DNA of 64,000 bases. Source: Rhodospirillales bacterium 70-18 (GTDB lineage: Bacteria > Pseudomonadota > Alphaproteobacteria > Acetobacterales > Acetobacteraceae). The stretch covers positions 9,646 to 73,645 of the forward strand of contig MKWE01000015.1 of NCBI GenBank assembly GCA_001899585.1, read 5' to 3'. Of this stretch, positions 36,676-45,422 are shown piece after piece (the first letter of the stretch is position 1; every line of letters begins with the position of its first letter). The translations under genes were made by a program, and so were the position numbers. The notes under the pieces were generated by a model, which was given only the letters and a program-made list of their open reading frames with translations, made no database searches and was not told the origin of the DNA.

Positions 36676-38106
36676 TTATCCCCCCATGTTGCGGAACCCG
36701 CCCACGCCCCGCTCGATTTCCGTCACATGCCGCGGTGCGAAGCCGGCGGCGTTGGGCAGGCCGCAGGAATGGGCGATGATCTCCACCTCCTCGCGCACCC
36801 GGTTGGCGTAGCGCATCACCCGCACCGCCTTGTCGGCGGGGTCCAGCCCGCGGATCAGCCGCGGATCGACCGCCGTCACCCCGGTGGGGCACTGGCCGCT
36901 GCCGCATTTCATCGCCTGGATGCAGCCCAGCGAGAACATGAAGCCGCGCGCGGATGAGACGAAATCGGCCCCCATGCACAGGGCCCAGGCCACCTTGTCC
37001 GGCGTCACCAGCTTGCCGGAGGCGACGATGCGGATGCGCTCTCGCAGGCCGTGCCGCTCGCGCGCGGCGGCGATCAGCGGCAGCGCCTGGGTGATCGGCA
37101 GGCCCACATAGTCGGCCAGCGGCGCCGGCGCCGCCCCGGTGCCGCCCTCGCCGCCGTCGATCTGCACGTAATCCGGGCAATGCGCGGGGTTGGCGGCGCA
37201 GTCGGCGAACCAATCCTCCAGGAACGCCTCCTGGCCGGCCACCAGCTTCACCCCCACCGGCTTGCCGGTCACCCGGCGTACCCGGTCCACGAAGGCGCCC
37301 AGCTCGGCGATGTTGCCGATATCGGTGTGGCGGTTCGGGCTGAGGCTGTCCTGTCCCTCGGGGATGCCGCGGATGGCGGCGATCTCGGCGTTCACCTTGG
37401 CGCCGGGCAGGATGCCGCCCTTGCCGGGCTTGGCGCCCTGGGCCAGCTTCACCTCGAACATGCGCACCTGCGGATGGGCGGCGATCTCGCGCAGCCGCGC
37501 CTCCGAGAGGTTGCCGTGGGCGTCGCGCACGCCGTATTTGGCGGTGCCGATCTGCATCACCACGTCGCAGCCGCCCTCCAGGTGGTATTTCGCCAGCCCG
37601 CCCTCGCCGGTGGCCATCCAGATGCCGGCCTGCTTCGCCCCGCGCGACAGGGCGCTGACCGCGGCGTGGCTGAGCGCGCCGTAGCTCATGCCGGAGATGT
37701 TGAAGAAGCTCGGCGCGAGGTATGGCTCGCGGCTCGCGCCCGGCCCCTCGGCGATGCCGATCTGCCGCGCCGGCCAGGCGGTGCGCTCCTCGTCCAGCAC
37801 CGGGAAGGGGGCATTGCGGAAGGCGAATTGCGGCGCCGCCTCGCTGCCGAAGCTGACCAGGTTGGAGACGCCCTTGGCGCTGCGATAGATCCAGGAGCGT
37901 TCCAGCCGGTTGAACGGCCGCTCCACCCAGTCCGGCAGGTATTGGTACTGCCGCATGTACTCGCCGAAACTCTCCGAAAAATAGCGGAAATGCCCCAGCA
38001 CCGGAAAATTGCGCAGGATGGTGTGCTGAGTCTGGCGGGTGTCGTGCAGGTAGACGGCCGCCACGAAGATGGCGGCGAGCAGCAGCAGCACGACGAGCGT
38101 GATCAT
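36676..38106 (-). CDS. FMN-binding glutamate-synthase-like protein (GltB domain)
   Basis: This 476-residue protein has an N-terminal membrane anchor (MITLVVLLLLAAIFVAAVYL) and a TIM-barrel glutamate synthase domain. Features are ISGMSYGALSHAAVSALSRGA, GEGGLAKYHLEGGCDVVMQI (in part), VKLAQGAKPGKGGILPG, DGGEGGTGAAPAPLADYVG and the Cys cluster in SLGCIQAMKCGSGQCPTGV. True GltB has an additional amidotransferase domain that is absent, so glutamine hydrolysis is not expected. The physiological reaction of such stand-alone proteins is unknown. It is a single gene upstream of an ABC substrate-binding gene on the same strand. Confidence 0.88.
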   Translation of the reverse strand: MITLVVLLLLAAIFVAAVYLHDTRQTQHTILRNFPVLGHFRYFSESFGEYMRQYQYLPDWVERPFNRLERSWIYRSAKGVSNLVSFGSEAAPQFAFRNAPFPVLDEERTAWPARQIGIAEGPGASREPYLAPSFFNISGMSYGALSHAAVSALSRGAKQAGIWMATGEGGLAKYHLEGGCDVVMQIGTAKYGVRDAHGNLSEARLREIAAHPQVRMFEVKLAQGAKPGKGGILPGAKVNAEIAAIRGIPEGQDSLSPNRHTDIGNIAELGAFVDRVRRVTGKPVGVKLVAGQEAFLEDWFADCAANPAHCPDYVQIDGGEGGTGAAPAPLADYVGLPITQALPLIAAARERHGLRERIRIVASGKLVTPDKVAWALCMGADFVSSARGFMFSLGCIQAMKCGSGQCPTGVTAVDPRLIRGLDPADKAVRVMRYANRVREEVEIIAHSCGLPNAAGFAPRHVTEIERGVGGFRNMGG

Positions 38107-38247
38107 GGCGGTTCCCTCCGGCCGCGCCGATGGCGGCGTGCGGTGGAGACTAGCAGCGAAATCCTGTGTTACAGGTAAAGTTGCTTACGGCGTGGCGCCT
38201 TGGCGGCCCACCCGCCACGGATTGGCGAGGTGGGCCCAACTGGTGCG

Positions 38248-39357
38248 CTACTGGTACGCCTTCGCCTGGGCCTCCACCGCCGCCGCGTCGAACTGGTTGA
38301 TCTCGGCCACCAGATCGTTGCTGATCAGTTCGGCCGCGTTGGCCTTTACCTTCAGCAGGCCGTTGGCGTGCAGGAAGTCCAGGTAGTCCTGGTAGTTCTT
38401 CTCCTTGCTCTCGCCCCACTGGGTCACGCCTCCGGCCGACAGCTTCCACGAGCGGGCGCGCGCCTCCAGCGTCTTCACGTCGTCGCGCAGCGCGGTGGCC
38501 TCGTCCTTGCCGGTGGAGCGGGTCTGCGGGAACACCTCCCACAGGATCTTGATCGCCGCCTGCGGATTGGCCATGGCGAACACCGTGCCCATGGCGTAGC
38601 CGCGCGCCAGCGCCACCGCCTCGGCCCGGTGGTCGCGCAGGCGCGATTCCAGCGCCACGAAGCCGTTGGCCGGGAAGTAGGAGATCGACGAGGTGTCCAG
38701 GTAGTCCAGCTTCATCCCGGCGTTCTCCACCAGCGCGTACTGGGTGTCGAACTGGCTGAGCGCGTCCACCTGGCCGCTGCGCAGCAGGGCGGCGGTCTGC
38801 GCGCCCTCGCCGGCGACCACGATGCGCATGTCGGTGTCCGGGTTCAGCCCGGCCGACTGCGCCAGCGCGCGCGCCACGATCACCCCCGCCGAGGCCATGG
38901 AGGTCACGCCGACGCGCTTGCCCTTCAGGTCGGCCAGAGTCTTGATCGGGCTGCCGGCGGGCACCGCGATGCCGTAGATATAGCCCTGGTAGGCGGTGTA
39001 GAAATTGCGCGCCGCCACCCCCTGCGGCCGGATGATCGCCAGCGGCTCGATCGAGGGCAGCGAGTAAGGCAGTTCGCCGGTGGCCACCAGCTTCACGCAA
39101 TCGGTGCTGCCGGGCAGCGGCGCCAGGGTGACGGCGAGGCCAGCCTTGGCGTACCAGCCCATCTTGGTGGCGATGGCGAAGGGGGCCGCGGCCGAGCTGA
39201 CGGTGCGGGCGCACCAGCCGACCCGCACCGGCGTCTGCGCCGCGGCATCGGCCGGCAGCGCCATGGCGGCCAGGGCCACGGCACACAGCCCCAGCGCCGC
39301 GCCCAGCAGGCCGGTCTTGCCAACGCGGCGTCGGGTGGGGAGTGTCTGCGCGTTCAT
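38248..39357 (-). CDS. SsuA/NMT1-type ABC transporter substrate-binding protein
   Basis: This 369-residue periplasmic protein has a signal peptide (residues about 1-40, with RRRVGKTGLLGAALG and a C-terminal A-A-A-Q region). Then come a binding domain with RVGWCARTVSSAAAPFAIATKMGWYAKAGL (in part), LKGKRVGVTSMASAG and DALSQFDTQYAL. The family binds sulfonates, nitrate, bicarbonate or thiamin precursors; the ligand is not readable. It follows the TPR, permease and ATPase genes on the same strand, giving a four-gene transport operon. Confidence 0.88.
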   Translation of the reverse strand: MNAQTLPTRRRVGKTGLLGAALGLCAVALAAMALPADAAAQTPVRVGWCARTVSSAAAPFAIATKMGWYAKAGLAVTLAPLPGSTDCVKLVATGELPYSLPSIEPLAIIRPQGVAARNFYTAYQGYIYGIAVPAGSPIKTLADLKGKRVGVTSMASAGVIVARALAQSAGLNPDTDMRIVVAGEGAQTAALLRSGQVDALSQFDTQYALVENAGMKLDYLDTSSISYFPANGFVALESRLRDHRAEAVALARGYAMGTVFAMANPQAAIKILWEVFPQTRSTGKDEATALRDDVKTLEARARSWKLSAGGVTQWGESKEKNYQDYLDFLHANGLLKVKANAAELISNDLVAEINQFDAAAVEAQAKAYQ

Positions 39358-39421
39358 CCTGGTTCCTTCCCTGGTGTTATGCGGCCACGTCCGCGCCTCG
39401 CCGGGCGCTATTTGCCGGGCG

Positions 39422-41359
39422 CTATTTCAGCGTGGCCTTCAGCCGCTCCAGCTCCGCCTCAAGCTGCGGGTTGCCGGGCATCAGTTCCTGCATGTGCTGC
39501 AGCACCGCCACCGCCTCGGGGGTGCGGCCGAGCGCGGCCAGTGCCGCCGCCTTGCCTTGCAGCAGCATCGGCATGTCTGGCCTGCTGCCCAGCAGCGCCT
39601 CGAACGCCGCCAGCGCATCCTGCGGCCGCTTCAGCGCCAGCAGCGTCCAGGCACGCAGCAGCATCGCCGTGCCGTTGCTGGGGCTCACCCGCAGCGCCGC
39701 CTCGGTGGCGGCCAGCGCCTCGTCGTTGCGGTTGAGCTGCTGCAGCGCGCGGGCCTGGGCGATCAGCGCCGGCACCCGGTCCGGGTGCAGCTTCAGCTCG
39801 CTGTCGAACAGCCCCAGCGCCAGGTCGGGCCGTCGCGCCGCCATCAGCGCATTGCCCAGCGCCTCCTGCACGCCCGGCTGGGCGGGGAAGCGCTGCACCG
39901 CCTGGCGGGCCACCTCCACCGCCTCGGGAACCCGCTTCAGCGCGATCAGTCCCGCGCTCTCCAGGATCGCCGCCGCGCCGTCGTCCGGGGCGATCCGGCG
40001 GGCCGCGCGGGCCTGCTGGTAGGCCTCGTTGAAGCGCCCAATGCTGAGATAGAACCGCGCCGCGCTGGCGTGCGCCCAGGCCTGGCCGGGCGCCAGCGCC
40101 AGCACCCGGTCCTCGGCGTCGTTGGCGCCTTTCATGTCGCCCATGTCGAGCAGCGCCAGCGCCCGCACCGCCGCTGCCGGCGCATACAGGTTGCCCGCCG
40201 TGCCCAGCCCCTCGATCGTCGCCAGCGCGCCACGCGAGTCGCCGGCGCGCACTTCGGCGCGGGCCAGCAGCACCGTCACCGCCTGGCGGGCCGCCGGGTC
40301 GGTGAGTGTCCGCCCGGTGGTGGGGTCCTTCAGCAGCGCCTGCAATATCGCCAGTACCTTGGCCGGGCGTTGCTCGGTGCCGACGATGTACCAGGCGTAC
40401 AGCGTCGGCGCGGCGACCCGCCACACCTGGCCGGCCACCGCCGCCAGATTGGCATCGATGTCGGCGGGCGCGATGCCGTCCCGGGCGGCGATCTCGCCGG
40501 CGCCGGTCATGTGCAGCCGCAGCGACAGCTTGCCGTCCGGGCGCTGCACGATGTCGCCGCTGACCCGCTCCACCGGCGCGCCGAACAGGTCGCGCAGGCG
40601 CGCGGCGATGCCCTGGCGGGACCAGGCCGGCGGCGGCAGCTGCACGCGGGGCAACGGGGTGGCGAAGGCGTCGTCCGGCCGGTCGGTCCGGTCGGCCAGG
40701 GTCAGCCGGCGCACCTGGTCCACCTGGTCGGCCAGCTGGCGTGCCAACACCTCGGGGGTGCGCCCGGAGTCGGCCAACACCGCCGGCACGGACAGCGGCA
40801 TCATGATGACGCCGATATGGCGCATCTCGCGCAATACCAGCGCGCCGACCACCACCACCACGGCGACGGGGGCGACGTAGAACAGCCCGAACCGCCCGGC
40901 GCGGGCCAGGCGCGGCCGCCAGATGGCCCCGCGCGCCCGCAAGGCGCGCATCGGCGACCAGCGCGGCCGCTTCGGTGCGGGCGAAGGCGGCGGCTCCGGC
41001 TGGCGGGCGCGCCGCGCCGCGGGGGCGGCCTGCTCCAGCGCGCGCACCAGCGCGGCGGCGGTCTCCCGCCCCTCCTTGCCTGCTTCGCGCGTGCGGGCGC
41101 GGGCGGCGGCCGAGGGGCCCTGCACGCTGCCGGGCGGCAGTGGCATGCTGGCCGGTCCGAACACCCGCTTGGGCGGCGCAATCGGTGCCGCGGCCGGCGC
41201 GGTGCGTGACTGGATGTAGCCCGGCGGCAGCGGCATGCTGCCAGTCGATCTATGCTTGCGCCGGGGCGGCGGCGGTGCCGGCGGCAGCGGCGGCTGGGCG
41301 TAGATCCGCCGTCCCCGCCGGCGGCGGATGCCCACCAGGCGCAGCAGCAGGTCAATCAT
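39422..41359 (-). CDS. TPR-repeat protein with one membrane helix
   Basis: The 645-residue protein has a Pro/Arg-rich N-terminus with twice-repeated SMPLPPG (in GSMPLPPGYIQ and ASMPLPPGSVQ). One membrane helix follows (about 160-180, FYVAPVAVVVVVGALVL), then a non-repeat middle and at least six TPR-like helices in the last 300 residues. The start ATG 41359 has the sequence AGGAC upstream. It sits inside the ABC operon between permease and substrate-binding protein. This is not a usual component, so it may be a scaffold. No known function is recognised. Confidence 0.75.
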   Translation of the reverse strand: MIDLLLRLVGIRRRRGRRIYAQPPLPPAPPPPRRKHRSTGSMPLPPGYIQSRTAPAAAPIAPPKRVFGPASMPLPPGSVQGPSAAARARTREAGKEGRETAAALVRALEQAAPAARRARQPEPPPSPAPKRPRWSPMRALRARGAIWRPRLARAGRFGLFYVAPVAVVVVVGALVLREMRHIGVIMMPLSVPAVLADSGRTPEVLARQLADQVDQVRRLTLADRTDRPDDAFATPLPRVQLPPPAWSRQGIAARLRDLFGAPVERVSGDIVQRPDGKLSLRLHMTGAGEIAARDGIAPADIDANLAAVAGQVWRVAAPTLYAWYIVGTEQRPAKVLAILQALLKDPTTGRTLTDPAARQAVTVLLARAEVRAGDSRGALATIEGLGTAGNLYAPAAAVRALALLDMGDMKGANDAEDRVLALAPGQAWAHASAARFYLSIGRFNEAYQQARAARRIAPDDGAAAILESAGLIALKRVPEAVEVARQAVQRFPAQPGVQEALGNALMAARRPDLALGLFDSELKLHPDRVPALIAQARALQQLNRNDEALAATEAALRVSPSNGTAMLLRAWTLLALKRPQDALAAFEALLGSRPDMPMLLQGKAAALAALGRTPEAVAVLQHMQELMPGNPQLEAELERLKATLK

Positions 41360-41414
41360 GGTGCAAGTCCTGCCGCGATGGCCCGCATCCTGTCCGTCTT
41401 CCTTCGCCGGCCTG

Positions 41415-42209
41415 TCAGTTCCGCCCGCCCGGCCGCGCGGCGGCGGCATCGCGCGTGGGGGTGTCCCAGTAGACCACGCGACGGCGCACCAGCGCCACGA
41501 CCGAGTTCAGCGCCAGCCCGATCAGCGACAGGATGAACAGCACCGAGAACTGCCCGGCCACGTCCAGCGAGAAGTTCATGCTCTGGATCAGCACCCCGAG
41601 CCCCGCCTGCGCGCCGACGAATTCGGCCACGATGGCGCCGATCAGGGCGAAGATCATGGCGATCTCCAGCCCCGCGAAGATCGACGGCAGCGCCCCCGGC
41701 AGGCGGAGCATCCAGAATATCTGCGCCGGCGTGGCCGACAGCGAGCGCATCAGCGACACCCGGTCCTCGTCGGCCGAGCGCAGGCCCGCGATGGTGTTGA
41801 CCATCAGCGGAAAGAAGCACACCAGCCCGGCATTGATCACCTTGCTGGTCAGGTCCAGCCCGAACCACACGATGATCAGCGGCGCCAGCGCCACCTTCGG
41901 CATCGCCTGGAACATCACGATGATCGGATACAGGAAATACTCGAACCGCCGGCTGAGCGCCACGAACGTGCCCAGCAGGAAGCCGGCGAGCCCTCCGAAC
42001 AGGAAGCCCAGCAGCGTCTCCAGCATGGTGATCCAGATGTTTTCCCCATACAGCCCGCTGCTGATGCCGCGGTACAGCGCCACCCCGATGGCGCTCGGCG
42101 GCGGCACCAGATAGCCGGGCACCTGCAGCAGGCGCACCAGCGCCTCCCACACCGCCAGCAGGCCGGCCATCAGCAGCAGGCGCAGGGCGGGGTTCACGGC
42201 TGCCATCAC
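41415..42209 (-). CDS. ABC transporter permease (SsuC/TauC type)
   Basis: The 264-residue inner-membrane permease has about six helices and the ATPase-contact segment SLMRSLSATPAQIFWMLRLPGALP (in part), typical of sulfonate/nitrate/taurine permeases. Its start overlaps the upstream ATPase stop by 4 bp (ATGA). The neighbouring ATPase and substrate-binding protein complete the importer. Confidence 0.92.
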   Translation of the reverse strand: MMAAVNPALRLLLMAGLLAVWEALVRLLQVPGYLVPPPSAIGVALYRGISSGLYGENIWITMLETLLGFLFGGLAGFLLGTFVALSRRFEYFLYPIIVMFQAMPKVALAPLIIVWFGLDLTSKVINAGLVCFFPLMVNTIAGLRSADEDRVSLMRSLSATPAQIFWMLRLPGALPSIFAGLEIAMIFALIGAIVAEFVGAQAGLGVLIQSMNFSLDVAGQFSVLFILSLIGLALNSVVALVRRRVVYWDTPTRDAAAARPGGRN

Positions 42210-43057
42210 TCCAGCCCTCCCACCGCGTTCAGGGCGGCGCGGATGCGCGCCACATGCACCCCGAACGCCTCGGTGTTCATCACCGAAAGCGGCCGCGGCC
42301 GCGGGAAATCCACCTCCAGCACATCGACGATCCGCCCCGGCCGGGGCGACATCACCACCACCCGGTCGGCCAGGAACACCGCCTCGCCCACCGAATGGGT
42401 CACGAACACCACGGTCTTGCGCTGCCCGGTCGCCTCGGCCAGCCAGATGCGCTGCAATTCCAGATTCATCTGCTCGCGCGTCATCGCATCCAGCGCGCCG
42501 AACGGCTCGTCCATCAGCAGCACGCGCGGGTCGTGCACCAGGGCGCGCACCAGCGCCACACGCTGCTGCATGCCGCCCGAGAGCTGGCGCGGCAGGCGCC
42601 CCTCGAAGCCCTCCAGCCCGACCATCCGCAGCAGGTCCATGGCATGCGCCCGCATCCGCTCGCGCCCCAGCCGCTGCACGTCCACCGGCAGCATCGCGTT
42701 ATCGAGCACCGTCCGCCACGGGAACAGCACCGGCGTCTGGAACACCACCCCCACGTCGCGGCGCGGCCCGTCGATCCGCCCGCCATCCACCGCCGCCTCG
42801 CCGGAGGTCGCCGGCATCAGCCCGGCCAGGATGCGCAGCAGCGTGGACTTGCCGCAGCCCGACGGCCCGACGATGGCGACGAACGCCCCCTCGGGCACTG
42901 CCAACTCGATATCCTCCAGCGCCACCACGTCGCCATCGGCGGTGCCGTAGCGCTTGGTGAGGTGGCGAACCGCGATCATGTCGCGCCCGCCAGGAGGCCG
43001 GGATGCGGGGTGCGATGCGGGCAGGTGCGCTGCCTCGGGGGCTTGCTGGACGTTCAT
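42206..43057 (-). CDS. ABC transporter ATP-binding protein (SsuB/TauB type)
   Basis: This 283-residue ATPase has Walker A GPSGCGKST, Q-loop VVFQTPVLFPW, signature LSGGMQQRVALVRAL, Walker B VLLMDEPFGALD and switch VFVTHSVGEAVFLADR. It is first in the ATPase-permease-TPR-binding protein operon. A FNR box at 43123-43136 is 66 bp upstream of its start, so oxygen-linked control is possible. Substrate is unknown. Confidence 0.93.
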   Translation of the reverse strand: MNVQQAPEAAHLPASHPASRPPGGRDMIAVRHLTKRYGTADGDVVALEDIELAVPEGAFVAIVGPSGCGKSTLLRILAGLMPATSGEAAVDGGRIDGPRRDVGVVFQTPVLFPWRTVLDNAMLPVDVQRLGRERMRAHAMDLLRMVGLEGFEGRLPRQLSGGMQQRVALVRALVHDPRVLLMDEPFGALDAMTREQMNLELQRIWLAEATGQRKTVVFVTHSVGEAVFLADRVVVMSPRPGRIVDVLEVDFPRPRPLSVMNTEAFGVHVARIRAALNAVGGLE

Positions 43058-43122
43058 GCGGCCGATCTAGGCAGCGGCCGCGCCGCCGGTCAATCCGGTT
43101 GCGTCACCTTTAGGGCGTTACT

Positions 43123-43136
43123 TTGACCAGGATCAA
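43123..43136. promoter_or_regulatory. FNR box TTGACCAGGATCAA
   Basis: The core matches the FNR consensus except C at the fifth base, and lies within the 18-bp perfect dyad-like CTTTGACCAGGATCAAAG (43121-43138). It sits in the gap between the ABC operon (minus) and the sensor kinase (plus). It could drive either a plus-strand transcript ending at the terminator at 43265-43293 or the ABC operon. Confidence 0.75.
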
Positions 43137-43170
43137 AGCGCCCGCCGCCGAAAGCGCGCAGGGTTCCCCC

Positions 43171-43293
43171 GTTGGCGTGGCCGTCTCGGTCCTGCCAGAC
43201 GATCCCCCGGGCGTCCGGCCGCGTGCTGCGGCGCCCAGACTGCGCGGCACCAGCATGTGCCCGGCCCGGCGGCAAATCCGCCGGGTTTTTTTT
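43171..43293 (+). ncRNA. Candidate FNR-controlled small RNA or attenuated leader
   Basis: The expected start is about 41 bp from the FNR-box centre, and the end is a strong intrinsic terminator. There is no credible open reading frame or ribosome site. The position and structure resemble FnrS-like oxygen-responsive sRNAs, or a short leader that ends before the kinase gene. The 5' end is inferred; no RNA family signature (4.5S, 6S, riboswitch core) is visible. Confidence 0.4.
43265..43293 (+). terminator. Strong intrinsic terminator without an upstream gene
   Basis: The stem CCCGGCGG / CCGCCGGG with a CAAAT loop is followed by eight T. No gene ends before it on the plus strand, which implies a short non-coding transcript initiated in the preceding gap. 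Confidence 0.9.
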
Positions 43294-43436
43294 GCCGCGG
43301 CGGCCGGGCCGCGAGGCCGCCAGCGGCGGGCCGATCCGTTACTTCACCTTATCCCGCAGAATTGACGCAATACTCACTGTTGCTGAGCGCCTGGCAATGC
43401 CACCCTCTCACTTCGTGACAGGAGAACGAATGGACC

Positions 43437-45341
43437 ATGGCGGCCCCCGCATTGGCAACTGCCAGTCCTATCCAAGGCGGCCCTACCCAAGGCGCCCCTG
43501 TTCAAAGCGGCCCTCTTCAAGGCGGCGCCAATCGCCGGCCTGCGCCCGAGCCGGCGCGGTCGCGCCGCCTGCTCGGCCTCATCGCGCCGGGCTTCGGCCG
43601 GCTGTGGATCGCCTCCGTGCTGCTGCCGCTGGTCTGCCTGGTCGCCGCCGGGTGGTGGACCTCCAACAACGTGCTGGCCTCCGCGCGCGGCGAAATGGCC
43701 CGCACGGTGGACATGGTGCACGAGCAGGTGCTCCGCTCGCTGGAAACCCAGGACGCGGTGCTGGCCGGCATGGAGGCCTTCGTCGCCGGCATGAGCTGGC
43801 AGGAGATGCGCGCCACCCCCGCCGCGCATGATTTCGCCAACCGCATCGACCGCGCCACCCCCACCGTCGAGACACTGGGGGTGATCGACCCCACCGGCCG
43901 GCTGGCGGTGGCTAGCGAAACCCCCAACCCGCCGCAACAGCTCGTGCTGGCCGACCGCGACTATGTGCGCGCCTGGCCGGCCGGCCGGCGCACCGAGGGC
44001 ACGTTCATCAGCCCGGTGGTGATCAGCCGGGTCGACGGGCGGGTGCAGGTGCATGCCTCCCGCCCGCGCATCGGTGCCGACGGCCTGTCCGACGGCGGCG
44101 TCATCGCCTCCTCCTTCGCGCCGGCCTATTTCGAGAAGTTCTTCAGCGACATCGCCGAAACCCGCCAGACCGGCTTCACCATCATCCGCGACGACGGCTC
44201 GCTGCTGGCCGACTTCCCCACCCCGGTCACCAAGGAGGGCGAGACCCTGCCGCCGGGCGACCTGGCGCTGGAGGCGCTGCGCGGCATGGTGCCGACGCAG
44301 CAGGCCGGGCTGGGGCGGGGGGTGCGCTTCGCCTCTTCCGGCTCGCTGCTCGCCGGGCTGCACCTGGTCGCCATCCGGCCGGTGCGCAACTACCGCATGA
44401 CCATCATCCACCGCATGGACCCGGCGGTGGTCACCGCCAGCTGGCTGCGCCAGATGCTGTCGCCGACCATCGGCGCGGCGGCGGCGATGGCGCTGCTGCT
44501 GATCCTGACCGCCCGCGCCCAGGCCACCACCATGCGCGAGCAGGTGGAGCTGCGCAGTCGCACCGCGGTGGCCGAGGCCGGGCAGGCGCAGGCGATGGAG
44601 CGCGCCGAGCTGGAGGCGCGGCTGCGCCAGACCGAGAAGGTCGCCGCCCTCGGCCAGCTCGCCGCCGGGGTCGCGCATGATTTCAACAACCTGCTGCAAA
44701 CGGTGATCCTCAACGCCGAGCTGCTGGAAGGTGCCGCGCCGGAGGGCTCGCCCGGCCGGCGCAGCGCCGGGCTGATCATCACCGCCAGCGAGCGCGGCAT
44801 CGCGCTCACACGGCGCATGCTGGACCATACCCGCCGCGAGTCCAGCCCGGCGCCTGGCACGCCGCCGAGCCTGGAGGTGCCGGCCGCGCTGCGCGCCGTG
44901 CAGGACCTGCTGGCCGGCCCGCTGGGCGCGCAGTACCACCTGCGCCTGACCATCCCCCCCGGCCTGCCGCCGGTGCGCGGCGAGGCGGCGGGGTTCGAAT
45001 CGGCGCTCATCAACCTGGTGGTCAACGCCCGCGACGCCATGCCATCCGGCGGCAACATCGCCATCGAGGCCGCCGAACGGCAGGTCGCCGAAGGCGAGCG
45101 GAACGATCTGCTTCCGGGCCGCTACGTCCGTGTATCGGTGCACGACAGCGGCATCGGCATGGACGCGGCGACCCTGGCGCGGGCCGGCGAGGCGTTTTTC
45201 ACCACCAAGGGGCCGGGGCGTGGCACCGGGCTCGGCCTGTCGATGGCCCGCGGCTTCGCCCGCCGCCACGAGGGCGCGCTGGACCTGGCCAGCGTCACCG
45301 GCGTCGGTTCAACCGTTGCGATCTGGCTGCCGGCGGTCTGA
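43437..45341 (+). CDS. Membrane sensor histidine kinase (dCache-like sensor)
   Basis: This 634-residue kinase has a Gln/Gly/Pro-rich tail with a 15-bp repeat, a first membrane helix (about 50-70), an extracytoplasmic dCache-like domain (about 75-335, DAVLAGMEAFVAGMSWQEM through NYRMTIIHRMDP in part) and a second helix (about 345-365). It then has a HisKA segment AGVAHDFNNLLQTV with His414 and an ATPase with NLVVNARDAMP, DSGIGMD and GTGLGLSMARGF. No response regulator is adjacent. The ATG at 43437 is used; the upstream ATG at 43430 is in another frame. An FNR box and terminator lie upstream. Confidence 0.9.
   Translation: MAAPALATASPIQGGPTQGAPVQSGPLQGGANRRPAPEPARSRRLLGLIAPGFGRLWIASVLLPLVCLVAAGWWTSNNVLASARGEMARTVDMVHEQVLRSLETQDAVLAGMEAFVAGMSWQEMRATPAAHDFANRIDRATPTVETLGVIDPTGRLAVASETPNPPQQLVLADRDYVRAWPAGRRTEGTFISPVVISRVDGRVQVHASRPRIGADGLSDGGVIASSFAPAYFEKFFSDIAETRQTGFTIIRDDGSLLADFPTPVTKEGETLPPGDLALEALRGMVPTQQAGLGRGVRFASSGSLLAGLHLVAIRPVRNYRMTIIHRMDPAVVTASWLRQMLSPTIGAAAAMALLLILTARAQATTMREQVELRSRTAVAEAGQAQAMERAELEARLRQTEKVAALGQLAAGVAHDFNNLLQTVILNAELLEGAAPEGSPGRRSAGLIITASERGIALTRRMLDHTRRESSPAPGTPPSLEVPAALRAVQDLLAGPLGAQYHLRLTIPPGLPPVRGEAAGFESALINLVVNARDAMPSGGNIAIEAAERQVAEGERNDLLPGRYVRVSVHDSGIGMDAATLARAGEAFFTTKGPGRGTGLGLSMARGFARRHEGALDLASVTGVGSTVAIWLPAV
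43470..43529 (+). repeat. In-frame 15-bp tandem repeat, four units (sensor kinase)
   Basis: Four units encode IQGGP, TQGAP, VQSGP and LQGGA in the cytoplasmic N-terminal tail. Units differ by a few bases, so the repeat is old enough to have diverged. Confidence 0.85.
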
Positions 45342-45422
45342 CGCCGGCCGCTCCGGTCGCGGGGCATTCGCGATAACCTGGCAATCGGGGCACCCGGCTC
45401 GCGCCGCGCGCCGGCGGCTTCT

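Noticed and set aside
43171..43293. Known RNA family (4.5S, 6S, TPP or cobalamin riboswitch) in the terminator-bounded gap
   Set aside because: None of their conserved motifs is present. It is kept only as a candidate sRNA.
43430..43832. Alternative ATG at 43430 with better ribosome-site spacing, opening a different frame
   Set aside because: The frame gives an Arg/Pro-rich product without domains. The kinase frame from 43437 has a full domain set.
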